Part shown: piece by piece, positions 1-12,160 of the stretch
How the letters are laid out: the number at the start of each line of letters is the position of its first letter
Numbering within the stretch: position 1 is the first letter of the stretch
Assembly: GCA_027886185.1 (NCBI GenBank)
Contig: WOAB01000226.1
Span: 930,001 to 994,000, forward strand
DNA from: Rheum nobile
Lineage: Eukaryota; Streptophyta; Magnoliopsida; Caryophyllales; Polygonaceae
Length of the DNA: 64,000 nt
Direction of reading: 5' to 3'
Translations under genes and position numbers: made by a program
The notes under the pieces: model-generated
Seen by the model: the letters and a program-made list of their open reading frames with translations, nothing else
Database searches by the model: none
What the model was told of the DNA's origin: nothing

Positions 1-1194
1 GATAGTCAGTCTTGTACCAGGCACAATTGTTTGTACAAGATGACGATCCACTGACATAAGTATGTTCCTTGGAAGCTCCCCAGTAGGGACATCCTTCAAT
101 TTTCATCGACAGAACATGCAACAATTTAGCACTCTCGAACAATCAGTCTTTACAACAACAAAAAACGTTGCCTAAAATAAACTAACCTCTGGATTCTCCT
201 GCATTTTCAGAGTTTGCTGATCTACATACTTGCTTCTATCGGGAATCACAACCCACGGATCAATTGGACAAGATTCTTCACCAGGCTATTAGGATACCCA
301 AATATAATACGTCACAAATGGGATTACATTTCAAATTTAGAAATTCAGAAATATAAGCAAAACCTAACATGAAAAGCAATTAAAAACAAACCTGAGCAAC
401 ATGATCACATGAACGAGGGATGAGTGCCCCTCCCAGACCAGGACGGCAAGGTACCATCTTCACATTGCTACAGTTCTTACACAAGAGTGTGACATAAGTA
501 GCTTTAGCTTTGGTCCTTGAAGCAGCTATAGTAATCCCAGATATCTTCACAAGTTTCGATATGTATTGAGCCTACAGAAAAATCCCAAACTTATTGAAAT
601 CAACGGAAGAGAAACAAAAAAAACCCTAAAATTCGCCTGAGAGGTTTAAATTTCACAAGATTACAAACCCCAAGAGATCGCATGGAAATAGGGTCCTCCT
701 TAGATTCCAGTAGAATCTGAACATCGCCAGTGAGTGGATCCTCCATCTCTCCAGTCTCCCCGGCCACCTTGGACTTCAAACCTTGCGAAACCTCAGCCGC
801 TGCTTGCTCAAACTGAAGTCAAAATCAGAAAAAATAGAGTCAGACATTTCAGGAACAAAAGCAAAGAAGCGCAAATTTGAAAATCGAAGTAGATATTGAA
901 GAGAAATACGAGAGGCAGGTAGTCGGCAGGGGAGGAGCGGAGCTTGGAAGGTAGAACGGGATCGAAGCCATCGAGATCTTCGAGGTTGATCTTGAGATAT
1001 CTGCCGTTGTTGACCAGGCTTTCTCTGTAAGGGTAGACATTCTGATCTGTCTCGAAGTTTCGGATGAACTCCTTGAGCTTGAGGAGGATGGAGTGGCGGC
1101 TGGAGTCCTGGTCTCCGCCGAGGCCGGCGCCGCCGCCGCGGGGGAACTGAGCCTGGTCGCTGTAGTAGACTGCTCCTTCGTCCCAGCCCGACAT
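1..1194 (-). CDS. MCM5: MCM5, DNA replication licensing helicase subunit (N-terminal part, runs off window)
   Basis: Five phase-0 exons can be read on the minus strand: 910-1194, 669-812, 392-571, 187-285 and 1-93, each joined by GT-AG introns, giving about 267 residues of a family that is usually near 730. The start MSGWDEGAVYYSDQAQF and the block ETDQNVYPYRE are the N-terminus of plant MCM5. Exon 3 carries a cysteine pair (LLCKNCSNV) of the N-terminal zinc-binding region, and exon 5 (LPRNILMSVDRHLV) is in the OB-fold region. MCM5 is one of the six subunits of the MCM2-7 ring that unwinds DNA at replication origins in the nucleus. No stop or frameshift is seen, so it looks like a working host gene. 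The AAA+ ATPase half lies outside the window. The open frame continuing past 910 is intron. Confidence 0.93.
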
Positions 1195-1328
1195 CTCTCT
1201 TTTGGAAGGATTAGGGATTTGGATTCTCTCTCAGATAACAGGGTGAAGGAGAAGGCGCTTTGTTATGGTTAGGGCAAGAAATGAGCGGCAAAGGCTCTCT
1301 CACTGTCTAATGCATTCGGGGATCGGGA

Positions 1329-1353
1329 TTTGGCGGGATTTTTTGGCGGGAAA
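1329..1353 (-). promoter_or_regulatory. Two E2F-type sites upstream of MCM5
   Basis: Two copies of TTTGGCGGGA lie 13 bp apart (1329-1338 and 1342-1353, the second followed by AAA). This matches the E2F/DP consensus TTTSSCGC-type sites that drive G1/S expression of plant replication genes. They lie about 135-160 bp upstream of the MCM5 start codon and only about 265 bp from the MULE end at 1619. A run of GGTCC repeats follows at about 1375-1395. Confidence 0.7.
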
Positions 1354-1462
1354 ATCTGGACCGGCCAGGACGAATCCGGTCCGGTCCGGTCCGGCCTCAT
1401 AAATATTATTTTCTGGGTTTTAATTTTAACTATGTGTATGTAGTTTACAAATGTTTACGTAC

Positions 1463-1587
1463 TGTCTGTTTGGATGACTCTCATAATGTATTTTAATGTA
1501 TTAAATTATATTATTTTATATTAAATGTCATTATTTAATACAATTTAATATATTAAAATATATTTTAAAAGTAATTCAAATAGATCT
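1463..1587. mobile_element. MITE-like inverted-repeat element A
   Basis: A 125-bp AT-rich stretch begins GTCTGTTTGGAT and ends with the inverse, ATTCAAATAGATC. Its two halves are near reverse complements rich in ATTAAATT. It resembles the element at 63423-63517 in its terminal TCTGTTTGGAT and the ATAAT..ATTAAATT body. It has no coding capacity. A clear target duplication was not found, so the superfamily is left open. Confidence 0.5.
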
Positions 1588-1618
1588 TATGTCATCCATT
1601 ATATGCTCATTTCAATAT

Positions 1619-1683
1619 ACGATTTCTATTTCACGCACTGGTAAAATTGTTATTTCACGCACTTGTTTGTCCGTCACGCATCA
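1619..1683 (+). repeat. Left terminal inverted repeat of the MULE
   Basis: This 65-bp end aligns to the reverse complement of 61535-61600 with scattered mismatches. Shared blocks are TATTTCACGCAC, TAAAATT, TATTT, TTGTTT and ACGCATCA. It holds two copies of TATTTCACGCAC about 24 bp apart, so the outer part may itself be an ancestral tandem duplication. Confidence 0.8.
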
Positions 1684-1757
1684 TGTGTATGTGTCCGTTA
1701 TGGATGGATTCATTTGGTCCGTCACGGACGGATGCACATGGTCCGTGACGGACGAAA
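1668..1757 (+). repeat. Left subterminal near-palindromic repeats
   Basis: Four variants of TCCGTCACGGA or TCCGTGACGGA lie directly inside the left terminal repeat, spaced about 25-30 bp apart (for example GGTCCGTCACGGACGGATG and GGTCCGTGACGGACGA). The core is a near-perfect inverted repeat. The same word recurs at 2298-2434, 54452-54619, 60874-61013 and 61321-61560. Confidence 0.75.
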
Positions 1758-1927
1758 CCCTAAATCAGAAAATTGAATGTTACTTGTCCCCACCTAACTA
1801 CATTAACTACCCTGTCATATCTCATCAATATTACGATCAAAATTAAACTCCAAACCTCTCTATCACTCTTCCTTTTCCCTCCCAAAACACATCTTCCATT
1901 CTCACCATCTTCCAAGAGTTCTTTTTC

Positions 1928-4128
1928 ATGGCAAATGAAGATGATTTTTCCAACTTCAATGATAGAGAAGATGTTTCAAAGAGTTACAATTACAATGATG
2001 TATGTTTTTTAAGTTTTTATTTTACATGTTAGTAAAAGTTAAGATTTTGTATGGTTCTTTCTTGTGAATGTATATGATTGAGTTGTTCTTATCCCAAAAC
2101 AAACACTTTCTTAAGGTAGTTTCAATAGTTGTGACTATATGTTCATAAAAACTTCATCTTTGATTGATTAAGTTGTACTAAAAAGTTGTAGAATTTGTGT
2201 GCAAAACTGCATGTTTGATTGTTTGGGCTTTGTTATATTGAGTGCGAAACTGCAAGACTTCATCTTTGTTCGGCCACTGTTTTTTGAAAGAAAAATAGTC
2301 CGTGACAGATGGACATGTTCCATTCGTGACGGATGGAAGTCAGTCATCCACCACGTATGGATTCACTTCATACGTGACGGATGGTCTGCTTTCATCCGTC
2401 ATGAATGGAACAAGTCCATCCGTTACGGATGGATGTGTTTGACAGAAACTGGATTCTTACATGCTTCTATGCTAATTTGTTTTTTTACTTCAATAGGAGA
2501 ACAATATCATGAACAACGGTATTAACAATCTGTCCCTGAATGATGCGTGGGACATGGCACCACCGTCCTTCTCACTTGGGTTGTTCGGCGAGCCTATGGC
2601 GCCTCAACAACCTCATATGCCGGGATTAGATTGTTTTGCTCATAGTGGAATTCCGTCCGTAAGGTGGCAGGCTCCACCTAAGTATGGGTTTTCGGCATTA
2701 CACACACAATTGCATTTTTATTATCCTATACCTGAAGAAGTGATTGTTTCAGAAGATTATTCATAAAAGTTTACCACGAGTCAAGTATTCGGCTCCAGCG
2801 ATGATGCAATTAAATGGGCTAGACAGATTGCCTTTGATAATCACTCCTGCATCACTATTGGTCGGGATATAAACTTTGGTGGAGGAAGCCTTCGGAAGTC
2901 ATGGCTGTTGTGTGAAAAGCGGGAATTTACATTCCTAAAGATGAAAACAGAGTAAGGCAAAGAACAAGGAGCAAAAAATATGATTGTCCATTCAGATTGT
3001 TGTGTCAAGAAAAATCGAGGGACTCATATACAATCTTGGTAGTTGTTGGAACCCACAACCATGTCATTAGTGATGACTTGTACGGGCATGCATCAGTTGG
3101 CAGGATGACACCTGAGCAGAAGAAGTTGTGTAAGGTCATGACAGAAAATCATAGTAAACCATCAAAGATTGCAACAATACTTAACCAGGACCCGAACAAC
3201 TGTACTAAAATGAAGCAAGTGTACAATGAAGTGTACAATGTCCGACATAGTGGGATGAAAGGAAGAACCGTGGTCCAAAAGTTCTTCCATAAGTGCAAGG
3301 AGAACAACTACTTTGTGGAGCATAGGTCGGATCCAACGACGAATAAGATCACCGACATTTTCTTTGCCATTCCAGATTCCATGAAACTCCTAAAGGCATT
3401 TCCGTACGTCCTTTTGCTAGACTCCACATACAGCACTAACAGGTTAGTATAATGCATCTACATGCTACATCTACATGCTATATATACTTGTTGATATGTT
3501 TATTAATTATGCATGACACATCTTCTTGTGCAGGTATGACTTGCCTTTCCTCGAAATATTAGGAGTCACGTCTACATGGAAGAACTATAATGTGACGGGG
3601 GCGTTTCTACAGCATGAGACAGAAGACAACTACGTGTGGGCCGCACAACAACTTCTTAAAATGTGCGAAAGGTGTCAAGTTACACCGACATGCCTAATGA
3701 CAGATCGTGAAAAGGCCTTGATAAATGCGTTAGATAAACTCTTTTCAAGTGCCAAGTCTATCCTCTGTAGGCGCCATGTGAAGAAGAACATAGAGGACAA
3801 TGCTAGGAATGAGATGAAGGATAAAAGCTTGGGTACAAGGTTTGCAAATGCATACTATACGTGACGAACCACTTATGCAGATAACAGAAAGGTCTCGTAT
3901 GATCAAACTTTAAACTCTTTTGTACTAAATATAGGGTTGAAGGAACACTCTCTAGTTTGAAAGACTTCTTGACTACTCCACATGGCAGTCTAGACACGAT
4001 ATTCTGTCAATATCATTCAAAGATGGGTAACCAAGTGAAAGAAATCAAGGGGACCTTCAACGAGAGTGCACAGAACATGATGACGCTTGTGACTGGGGCT
4101 GATGTTTTCAAGTTGTTGAAGTACAAAG
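1928..4128 (+). pseudogene. MULE transposase, 5' half (FAR1-type DNA-binding domain and transposase core), broken
   Basis: Exon 1 is 1928-1999 (start MANEDDF). A GT-AG intron follows, and exon 2 starts at 2497. The FAR1/WRKY-GCM1 zinc-finger domain (residues read from FGSSDDAIKWA) ends in the HNH motif of THNH. The MULE transposase core follows, with the first catalytic Asp in LLDSTY and the second in LMTDREKAL, split by an intron at 3443-3533. Defects: an in-frame TAA at about 2764, a one-base frameshift near 2915, and lost sequence with frame breaks between about 3862 and 3930. Insertion of E1 after 4128 separates this from its 3' half at 52806. The frame is continuous across the 5-bp target duplication. 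The family is related to the FAR1/FHY3 host regulators, but the terminal repeats show this is a transposon gene. Confidence 0.85.
2298..2434 (+). repeat. Array of the MULE palindromic word inside transposase intron 1
   Basis: Six or so degenerate copies of a 22-26 bp unit built around TCCGTGACGGATGGA lie within the first intron (2000-2496). Variants include CCGTGACAGATGGA, ACGTGACGGATGG, CCGTCATGAATGG and CCGTTACGGATGGA. The intron also holds AT-rich sequence without other recognisable features. Confidence 0.75.
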
Positions 4129-4869
4129 TGATGCGCCCCTGCCCACCATGACTGCTACAGAAGAAGAGCAAGCTATGAGCATTCGCTCAGAAGGACCAAT
4201 AACGCAATCGTGTGCCAAAGCAATCGCCAACGCGACACAATCCATGGTTGTCCGCGTTGTCGCAAGCCAAGGAGCGCAAGAGACCGCGTTCTCCCTCACA
4301 CGCCTTCAATCCAGTCAAGAGAACGCGTTCTCCGTTAAGATTCTCTCAACCATCAGTTGAACGCGATCTATGTTATTGTTTTGGAATTTCTGAACATTGT
4401 TATTTAAGTTATTTTGGGGGGGGGGGGGGGGGGGCGTTCCACGCGTGTCGCGTGGGCCTGCCTATTAAGCGAGTCTCGGTCCATCCGAGTCCCGCTATCT
4501 CTTATAAAAGGTCAACTCGACCTTTTGTACTAGGTTACGCATCATTTTAATCTAAGATTACTTGTCGAGAGCTTTTGCCTCCATTCTCTTAGATCTGCGT
4601 TACCCCAAACTCTGTATTCTCATCTCTTTCACTCCGCCGTCGACGCTACGGCCACCACGCGATCTTCTTCGAGTCTATCCCCTCCGCTGCCGACGCTACG
4701 GCCCTCACTCGATCTTTCGAGTCTATCTCCTCCGCTGCCGACACTACGGCTTCACTCTCCATCTCGAGCCACCATTCCAACAACGCGTTCCACCTCCTCA
4801 ACCCCACTTTCGATGCGTGCGACTTCCCACCAAGATCATAGATCTGGCATCACAAGCAGGAACACATCA
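4129..4869 (+). repeat. E1 5' LTR
   Basis: This 741-bp LTR matches 13259-13755 plus 52563-52800. A TATA-like box TATAAAAG lies at 4503-4510. A run of 19 G residues at 4416-4434 replaces a T-run followed by GGGG in the 3' LTR. A short triplicated block (GACGCTACGGC...CTCGATC) lies at about 4640-4760. The first ~230 bp are homologous to the coding end of pol, because the frame runs into the 3' LTR. Confidence 0.85.
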
Positions 4870-4871
4870 AC

Positions 4872-4884
4872 TAGCATCAAAGCC
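4872..4884 (+). other. E1 primer-binding site (degenerate initiator-Met tRNA type)
   Basis: The sequence TAGCATCAAAGCC begins three bases after the LTR end and matches the plant initiator-Met tRNA primer site TGGTATCAGAGCC at 10 of 13 bases. Confidence 0.5.
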
Positions 4885-5669
4885 TTTGATCTTGTAAGTC
4901 GCTTGTCAAGTTCTCATTTGTTCACGATTTTTTTTTTCTCCCCCATCATTCTTGCTTCCGCGTTTGTCACAATTTTTTTCTCTTCAAACACATGCTTGTC
5001 CAATCGATTTCTACAAGAGAATCTCTTGGCCGATAATTGCTTGATCTCCTCGCGAAATTTGTGTGATTTGCTCGCGTGAAATCTTCTGACATTAATTGCT
5101 TAATTTGCTTAATTAATTACATGAATTTCGCATGCCATAAATGCCATATCTTCTTGTTGATTGACCGCCATAAATCTGCATATTCTTCTCTCTCCTATCG
5201 TGTCAATCTCGCGATTTCTTTCTATATTAGTTACTTAGCCGATTTTATTTTGTTTCATTTAATTTTTATCCGATCTTCAATCAAAAGTCAAAACAAGATC
5301 TCGGATTTGAATTTTAAAAAAAAAAGAAGTCAAGTTGCATTAAAAAAAAAAGAACGCGACTTAATTCAAAAAGAAAAGAAAAGAAGGAAAGCCAAAATAA
5401 GGCAACCTTCTTTCCCCCTCTCGGCTAGGCTCATCTTCTTCATCTCCCCACCGTCTAGGTTAACACCTCGAAGGTTGGTTCTTGTGTGTTTGTGTTGTTT
5501 ACGTAAGAGGTTAAGACTTTATTCAATTGGTTTCGTTTGGATCTGTGCTTGCATATCACACTTGTTTTGATTGCCTTAAGCCGCCCTCACGGCCAAAAGA
5601 ACGCGGCCTCCTACGTGAACAATTGTTACTTGCTAGTTGCTTACTTGTTCTTTGGTCGTTTTACTCGCG
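4885..5669 (+). other. E1 untranslated leader
   Basis: About 0.8 kb between the primer site and the likely gag start (ATGTCTGGTCATATTG at 5670). It contains A-runs at about 5317-5330 and 5342-5351 and the CG-rich word AACGCG. Open frames here have no recognisable domain and are not annotated. Confidence 0.55.
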
Positions 5670-8600
5670 ATGTCTGGTCATATTGTGATAGGTAGCCTCA
5701 CGGCACCCACCGGAGTGAATGTTCAAGGAGAAGGCAACAACCACCCTCCACCACAAAACATTGCGCAACATGAAGTGGTACCGCTCTCCAACCCTCCTCT
5801 ACAAGACCCCATTCTGGAGCTCTCGGAGGAACAACGCGAGATCCAAGAACTTCGGCGCCAAGTTGCCGAATTCCAGGCCATACAACGCGCTGCGGCGGCA
5901 CAACCCACACCAACTTTGCAAGTACCTATGGACACCTTGGCCGCACCGCGTCAAACTGAAGCCAGACCAAGTAAACAGCGCGTTGACAAGGGCAAAGGAG
6001 TAATGCCCCCCTCCTCCAACTTACAGCCGCGTCTTCAAAGGATCCAATCGGTGATCGAAAGTCGCCAAGGCTATGTGTCGCATCATGACCGCTATGCACC
6101 ACAGGCAACACCAGCCGGCCACGACAGCGACTCCGACCGCGAAGAGGATTCTCATGATGAGTACTCTGAACCCTTTGACTTCAATGATAGGTATGAAGCA
6201 AGGGGGACAAGATGCCACCGCGAGATTCCCTCAACACCAATTGTCGGCCGAGCTAGACGAGAAGAACGCGACTCAGGTCTGCCGCGTCGATCCAATCGTG
6301 CCCTAGACGTTGTGCCGCGTCACCGCCGCCATGATCCCACCCCAGTGCCTTTCGACGTCCACGACCACCTTGGCCATCAAAGTACGCCAACAATTCATGA
6401 TGATTTCAATGAGTTCGACGATGAGGAGATGGAAGACGCATGGCTCATCAATCCAGGCTCCTTCCATCCCCCCCTTGGTGACCCCATTGAACTCCAAGAT
6501 AGGCCCGCGGATTGGATTCCACCACCGCTCCAACTAGTAAGACCACCACATCGCGTCCCAGGCGACCGCAGATGTGACACTCGTGGCCACCACCACGAGG
6601 ACATTCCGCGTGACTTTCGCCAACAACACGATGCCCCTGTTTAGAGAATAAGACAAGGACGCATTGACTATAACGCGCCTCTTAGGGCTGTTGTCGCTGA
6701 CGATTTCCAGGGCCGCCAAGCTCGCCGTCATCGTCATCGCGCTCAAGAAGCTGACCAGCATGCTTATGCTCCACCACATGCTCAACATCCACCAAGACTT
6801 AGCCGCCATGAGGTAAAAGTAAAAATTGAGCATTTCTTTGGGGAATATGATCCCGCTGTGTTTCTTGAGTGGTTGCAGGCCACAGAATATACCTTGCGCT
6901 ATACCAAAGTCCCCCTAGAAGAGCATGTTGACGCGGCAACGCTACACTTCCGAGGTGCTGCACGCGTTTGGTACCACAGGTTCGTGGACGATCGCATTCG
7001 TCGACACCTTGCTCCCGTCACAGATTGGCACCAACTCGTGTATGTCATGACCCAGAAGTACGTGCCATCAGACTACCAAAACCAGATGCGCATGGAGATC
7101 GCTATGGCGCGGCAAGGCTCCAAAACACCTCTGGAGTTCTTCTCCCAGTTGGAGGACATGTACTACAAAGCCAGCATCAGTGTCGCCCCGTCCACACTGC
7201 AAACGAAATTTCTCAGTGGCTTGAGTGTCTCCATTCGTGACCAACTCGAGATTTTGCCGATCAAGGATCTGAATACCTTGACTCACACCGCGATGCAGAT
7301 CTACAAACAACAAACGCGTCGTTGGCAATCCACTTGGCAAACTCCGGGTCAAAGAAGGTATGATTCTAACTCTGGTCAATTCCCTTCTACTAATGTGCAC
7401 GGCCCACCCACAGGAACCACCGCGTCAAATCAAACCAGACAGGGAAAGATCGCGACAACATCCAACAATGCTCCTCGCACGCCGCTATCAAAGGGCACAT
7501 CACCAACTCCAGAACGTGCGCGTGACGTGGAATGTTACAAGTGTGGAGGAAGAGGGCACTACCAGAAAAATTGCCCAAACAACAAGAATGTCCTATTCTC
7601 CAGCATCTCCGCATGATATGAGTCTTATGAGGACGAGGACACACCCATTGAGACCATCGAAGAAGGGTTCGAAGATGACGAGGAGGTTTACACTTGTGAA
7701 GCCACCGCGCTACATGAAGGCACATCTCTGAGCCTTGTAACGCGACGTCTCCTCACTGTCAAGGAAGCATATCTTGGCGACCAACGAGAGAACCTATTCC
7801 ACATGCGTTGCTTGGTCAAGACCGCTTCCTTGAGCGTCATCATCAATGGAAGCAGCTATTGCAACATAATCAATGAAAATGTGGTCACTCATTTCAACCT
7901 CCCCACCACTCCTCACCCACAACCATATGGTCTACAATGGATTTCTTCGAGTTCTGGTAACACTGTAACTCGTCAATGTCATATTTCTTTCTCCATTGAT
8001 CAATATACAGATTCTGTCCTTTGTGATGTCATTGCAATGGACGCCACACATCTTTTGTTGGGGCGCCCATGGCAATTTGACAAGCGCGTTCTTCACGATG
8101 GCTATTTAAACACTTATGTGTTTACTTATCACGGAAAACGCGTCACGCTCTTACCTATGTCTCCTCATGAGATTTTACAGGACCAGGTTGAGCGTGATCG
8201 ACAAAAGGCAATGGAAGCCTCCAAGAATCAGAGTCCAAGTAGCACGCGTTCTTCCACTGGGCACGAAGTCGCTACGACCGACAACGCGTCCACTGATCGA
8301 ACGCGTTCCAATGACGGGCCGAAGACCACGCCAAAAACCACCAAGTTGAAAGGCACTTGTGAGCACAGACTGCTGCTGGCGCGACCAAGCGACCTCACTG
8401 CCCCCTTGAATGGCAAGGCCCTATGTTTCCTTTTAGTGCCCATGCATTGCAACCCAGAGAGCCCTATCCAGGAAGCTTTGCCGAACGCGATTTATGAGCT
8501 GCTCGATGAGTTCAAAGACTTATTCCCAGAGGAGCTTCCCCAGGGCCTTCCACCTTTGCGAGGCATTGAGCACCAAATTGACTTGGTGCCTGGTGCCTCC

Positions 8601-8880
8601 CTTCCTAATCGCACTGCATATCGCGCTGGCCGAGATGAAACCAAGGAACTACAACGCCAAGTGCAAGAACTTCTGGATCGCGACTACGTAAGGGAATTCC
8701 TAAGCCCTTGCGCGGTCCCCGTAATCCTGGTCCCAAAGAAAGATGGCTCATGGAGCATGTATGTCGACTGCCGCACCATCAATCAGATCACAGTCAAGTA
8801 CAGGCATCCAATACCGTGCCTTGATGACATGCTCGATGAGTTGCATGGCGCGACCCACTTCACCAAGATTGACTTGAGCT
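5670..8880 (+). pseudogene. E1 gag-protease-RT fragment, first duplicated copy
   Basis: One frame runs from 5670 with in-frame stops at 6642-6644 (TAG) and 7614-7616 (TGA). Order: a Pro/Gln-rich N-terminus, the retrotransposon Gag domain (about 6850-7300, VWYHRFVDD), a CCHC knuckle CYKCGGRGHYQKNC (about 7530-7573), an aspartic-protease-like region (about 7820-8060), and the start of reverse transcriptase (LVPKKDGSW, RTINQITVKYRHPIP) up to HFTKIDL. The protease active-site Asp appears replaced (INGSSY). The frame is cut at the duplication junction near 8877 before the catalytic RT motif. Confidence 0.82.
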
Positions 8881-11494
8881 AGACGAGAAGAACACGACTC
8901 AGGTCTGCCGCGTCGATCCAATCGTGCCCTAGACGTTGTGCCGCGTCACCGCCGCCATGATCCCACCCCAGTGCCTTTCGACGTCCACGACCACCTTGGC
9001 CATCAAAGTACGCCAACAATTCATGATGATTTCAATGAGTTCGACGATGAGGAGATGGAAGACGCAGGGCTCATCAATCAAGGCTCCTTCCATCCTTCCC
9101 TTGGTGACCCCATTGAACTCCAAGATAGGCCCGCGGATTGGATTCCACCACCGCTCCAACTAGTAAGACCACCACATCGCGTCCCAGGCGACCGCAGATG
9201 TGACACTCGTGGCCACCACCACGAGGACATTCCGCATGACTTTCGCCAACAACACGATGCCCCTGTTTAGAGAATAAGACAAGGACGCATTGACTATAAC
9301 GCGCCTCCTAGGGCTGTTGCCGCTGACGATTTCCAGGGCCGCCAAGCTCGCCGTCATCGTCATCGCGCTCAAGAAGCTGACCAGCATGCTTATGCTCCAC
9401 CACATGCTCAACATCCACCAAGACTTAGCCGCCATGAGGTAAAAGTAAAAATTGAGCATTTCTTTGGGGAATATGATCCCGCTGTGTTTCTTGAGTGGTT
9501 GCAGGCCACAGAATATACCTTGCGCTATACCAAAGTCCCCCCTAGAAGAGCATGTTGACGCGGCAACGCTACACTTCCGAGGTGCTGCACGCGTTTGGTA
9601 CCACAGGTTCGTGGACGATCGCATTCGTCGACACCTTGCTCCCGTCACAGATTGGCACCAACTCGTGTATGTCATGACCCAGAAGTACGTGCCATCAGAC
9701 TATCGAAACCAGATACGCATGGAGATCGCTATGGCGCGGCAAGGCTCCAAAACACCTCTGGAGTTCTTCTCCCAGTTGGAGGACATGTACTACAAAGCCA
9801 GCATCAATGTCGCCCCGTCCACACTGCGAACGAAATTTCTCAGTGGCTTGAGTGTCTCCATTCGTGACCAACTCGAGATTTTGCCGATCAAGGATCTGAA
9901 TACCTTGACTCACACCGCGATGTAGATCTACAAACAACAAATGCGTCGTTGGCAATCCACTTGGCAAACTCCGGGTCAAAGAAGGTATGATTCTAACTCT
10001 GGTCAATTCCCTTCTACTAATGTGCACGGCCCACCCACAGGAACCACCGCGTCAAATCAAACCAGACAGGGAAAGATCGCGACAACATCCAACAATGCTC
10101 CTCGCGCGCCGCCATCAAAGGGCACATCACCAACTCCAGAACGCGCGCGTGACGTGGAATGTTACAAGTGTGGAGGAAGAGGGCACTACCAGAAAAATTG
10201 CCCAAACAACAAGAATGTCCTCTTCTCCAGCATCTCCGCATGATATGAGTCTTATGAGGACGAGGACACACCCCTTGAGACCATCGAAGAAGGGTTCGAA
10301 GATGACGAGGAGGTTTACACCTGTGAAGCCACCGCGCTACATGAAGACACACCTCTGAGCCTTGTAACGCGACGTCTCCTCACTGTCAAGGAAGCAACTC
10401 TTGGCGACTAACGCGAGAACCTATTCCACATGCGTTGCTTGGTCAAGACCGCTTCCTTGAGCGTCATCATCAATGGAAGCAGCTATTGCAACATAATCAA
10501 TGAAAATGTGGTCACTCATTTCAACCTCCCCACCACTCCTCACCCACAACCATATGGTCTACAATGGATTTCTTCGAGTTCTGGTAACACTGTAACTCGT
10601 CAATGTCATATTTCTTTCTCCATTGGTCAATATACAGATTATGTCCTTTGTGATGTCATTGCAATGGACGCCACACATCTTTTGTTGGGGCGCCCATGGC
10701 AATTTGACAAGCGCGTTCTTCACGATGGCTATTTAAACACTTATGTGTTTACTTACCACGGAAAACGCATCACGCTCTTACCTATGTCTCCTCATGAGAT
10801 TTTACAGGACCAGGTTGAGCGTGATCGACAGAAGGCAATGGAAGCCTCCAAGAATCAGAGTCCAAGTAGCACGCGTTCTTCCACTGGGCACGAAGTCGCT
10901 ACCACCGACAACGCGTCCACTGATCGAACGCGTTCCAATGACGGGCCGAAGACCACGCCAAAAACCACCAAGTTGAAAGGCACTTGTGAGCACAGACTGT
11001 TGTTGGCGCGACCAAGCGACCTCACTGCCCCCTTGAATGGCAAGGCCCTATGTTTCCTTTTAGTGCCCACGCATTGCAACCCAGAAAGCCCTATCCAGGA
11101 AGCTTTGCCGAACAAGATTTATGAGCTGCTCGATGAGTTCAAAGACTTATTCCCAGAGGAGCTTCCCCAGGGCCTTCCACCTTTGCGAGACATTGAGCAC
11201 CAAATTGACTTGGTGCCTGGTGCCTCCATTCCTAATCGCACTGCATATCGCGCTGGCCGAGATGAAACCAAGGAACTACAACGCCAAGTGCAAGAACTTC
11301 TGGATCGCGACTACGTAAGGGAATCCCTAAGCCCTTGCGCGGTCCCCGTAATCCTGGTCCCAAAGAAAGATGGCTCATGGAGCATGTATATCAACTGCCG
11401 CACCATCAATCAGATCACAGTCAAGTACAAGCATCCAATACCGTGCCTTGATGACATGCTCGATGAGTTGCATGGCGCGACCCACTTCACCAAG
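6251..11494 (+). repeat. 2.63-kb internal tandem duplication of E1
   Basis: Sequence 6251-8880 is repeated at 8877-11494 with an offset of 2626 bp, rising to 2627 after one inserted C near 9541. Identity is very high by eye. The junction shows the microhomology GAGCT shared by both parents. Both copies hold the same TAG (6642 and 9268) and TGA (7614 and 10241), so these stops predate the duplication. The second copy has acquired its own frameshift (extra C) and a CAG-to-TAG stop at about 9922. Confidence 0.92.
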
Positions 11495-12160
11495 AGGGTG
11501 ATGAATGGAAGACCGCGTTCAAGACCAAATGGGCTGTATAAATGGCTAGTCATGCCATTTGGTCTCACCAACGCGCCGAGCACCTTCATGAGGCTCATGA
11601 ACCATGTGTTGCGGGAATTTCTAGGGAAATTTGTTGTAGTTTACTTTGATGATATTCTGGTGTATTCGCGTAGTCTTGAAAATCATGTAAAGCACCTTAG
11701 GCTTGTGTTAGAGTGCTTGAGACGCGAACACTTGTATGCCAACCTTGGCAAGTGTCGTTTTGCATCCGACACTACCAACTTTCTGGGCTACGTGGTATCC
11801 AAAGATGGACTCCGCGTAGATGACAACAAAGTGAAGGCCATCCGGGATTGGCCAACACCCACCACACCGACAATGGTTAGAAGCTTCCTTTGCTTGGCAA
11901 GCTTCTACATGAGATTTGTCCGTAACTTCAGCTCCATCGTTGCGCCACTCCATGAGCTCACGAAGAAAAACGCCGTGGTGAATTGGAAGGACATCCACAA
12001 TCATGCGTTCAACGCGTTGAAAGATGCCATGTGCAACGCGCCACTACTTCATCTCCCAGACTTCACCAAACACTTTGAAGTGAAATGTGACGCGTCCAAT
12101 GTGGGGATTGGTGGAGTCCTCCACCAAGAGAAGAAGCCCATCACGTTCTTCACCTATTAG
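8881..12160 (+). pseudogene. E1 gag-protease-RT, second duplicated copy, with RNase H truncated
   Basis: The segment repeats gag, the zinc knuckle (about 10157-10200), protease and RT, then continues into the rest of RT with the catalytic motif VYFDDILVYS (about 11636-11665) and the start of RNase H (CDASNVGIGGVL, about 12085-12125). Defects: the stops shared with copy 1, an extra C near 9541, a TAG at about 9922, a deletion of roughly 13 codons after HFTK with a local frame shift (about 11494-11530), and a deletion that joins the early RNase H directly to integrase at about 12160. Active polyprotein production from this copy is not plausible. Confidence 0.85.

Noticed and set aside
2497..4128. 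Host FAR1/FHY3-type transcription factor
   Set aside because: Terminal inverted repeats, a 9-bp target duplication, catalytic transposase blocks and cargo genes show a transposon gene rather than a domesticated regulator.
8929..9159. Second set of small antisense frames identical to those at 6303-6533
   Set aside because: They are shadows of gag repeated by the tandem duplication in E1.
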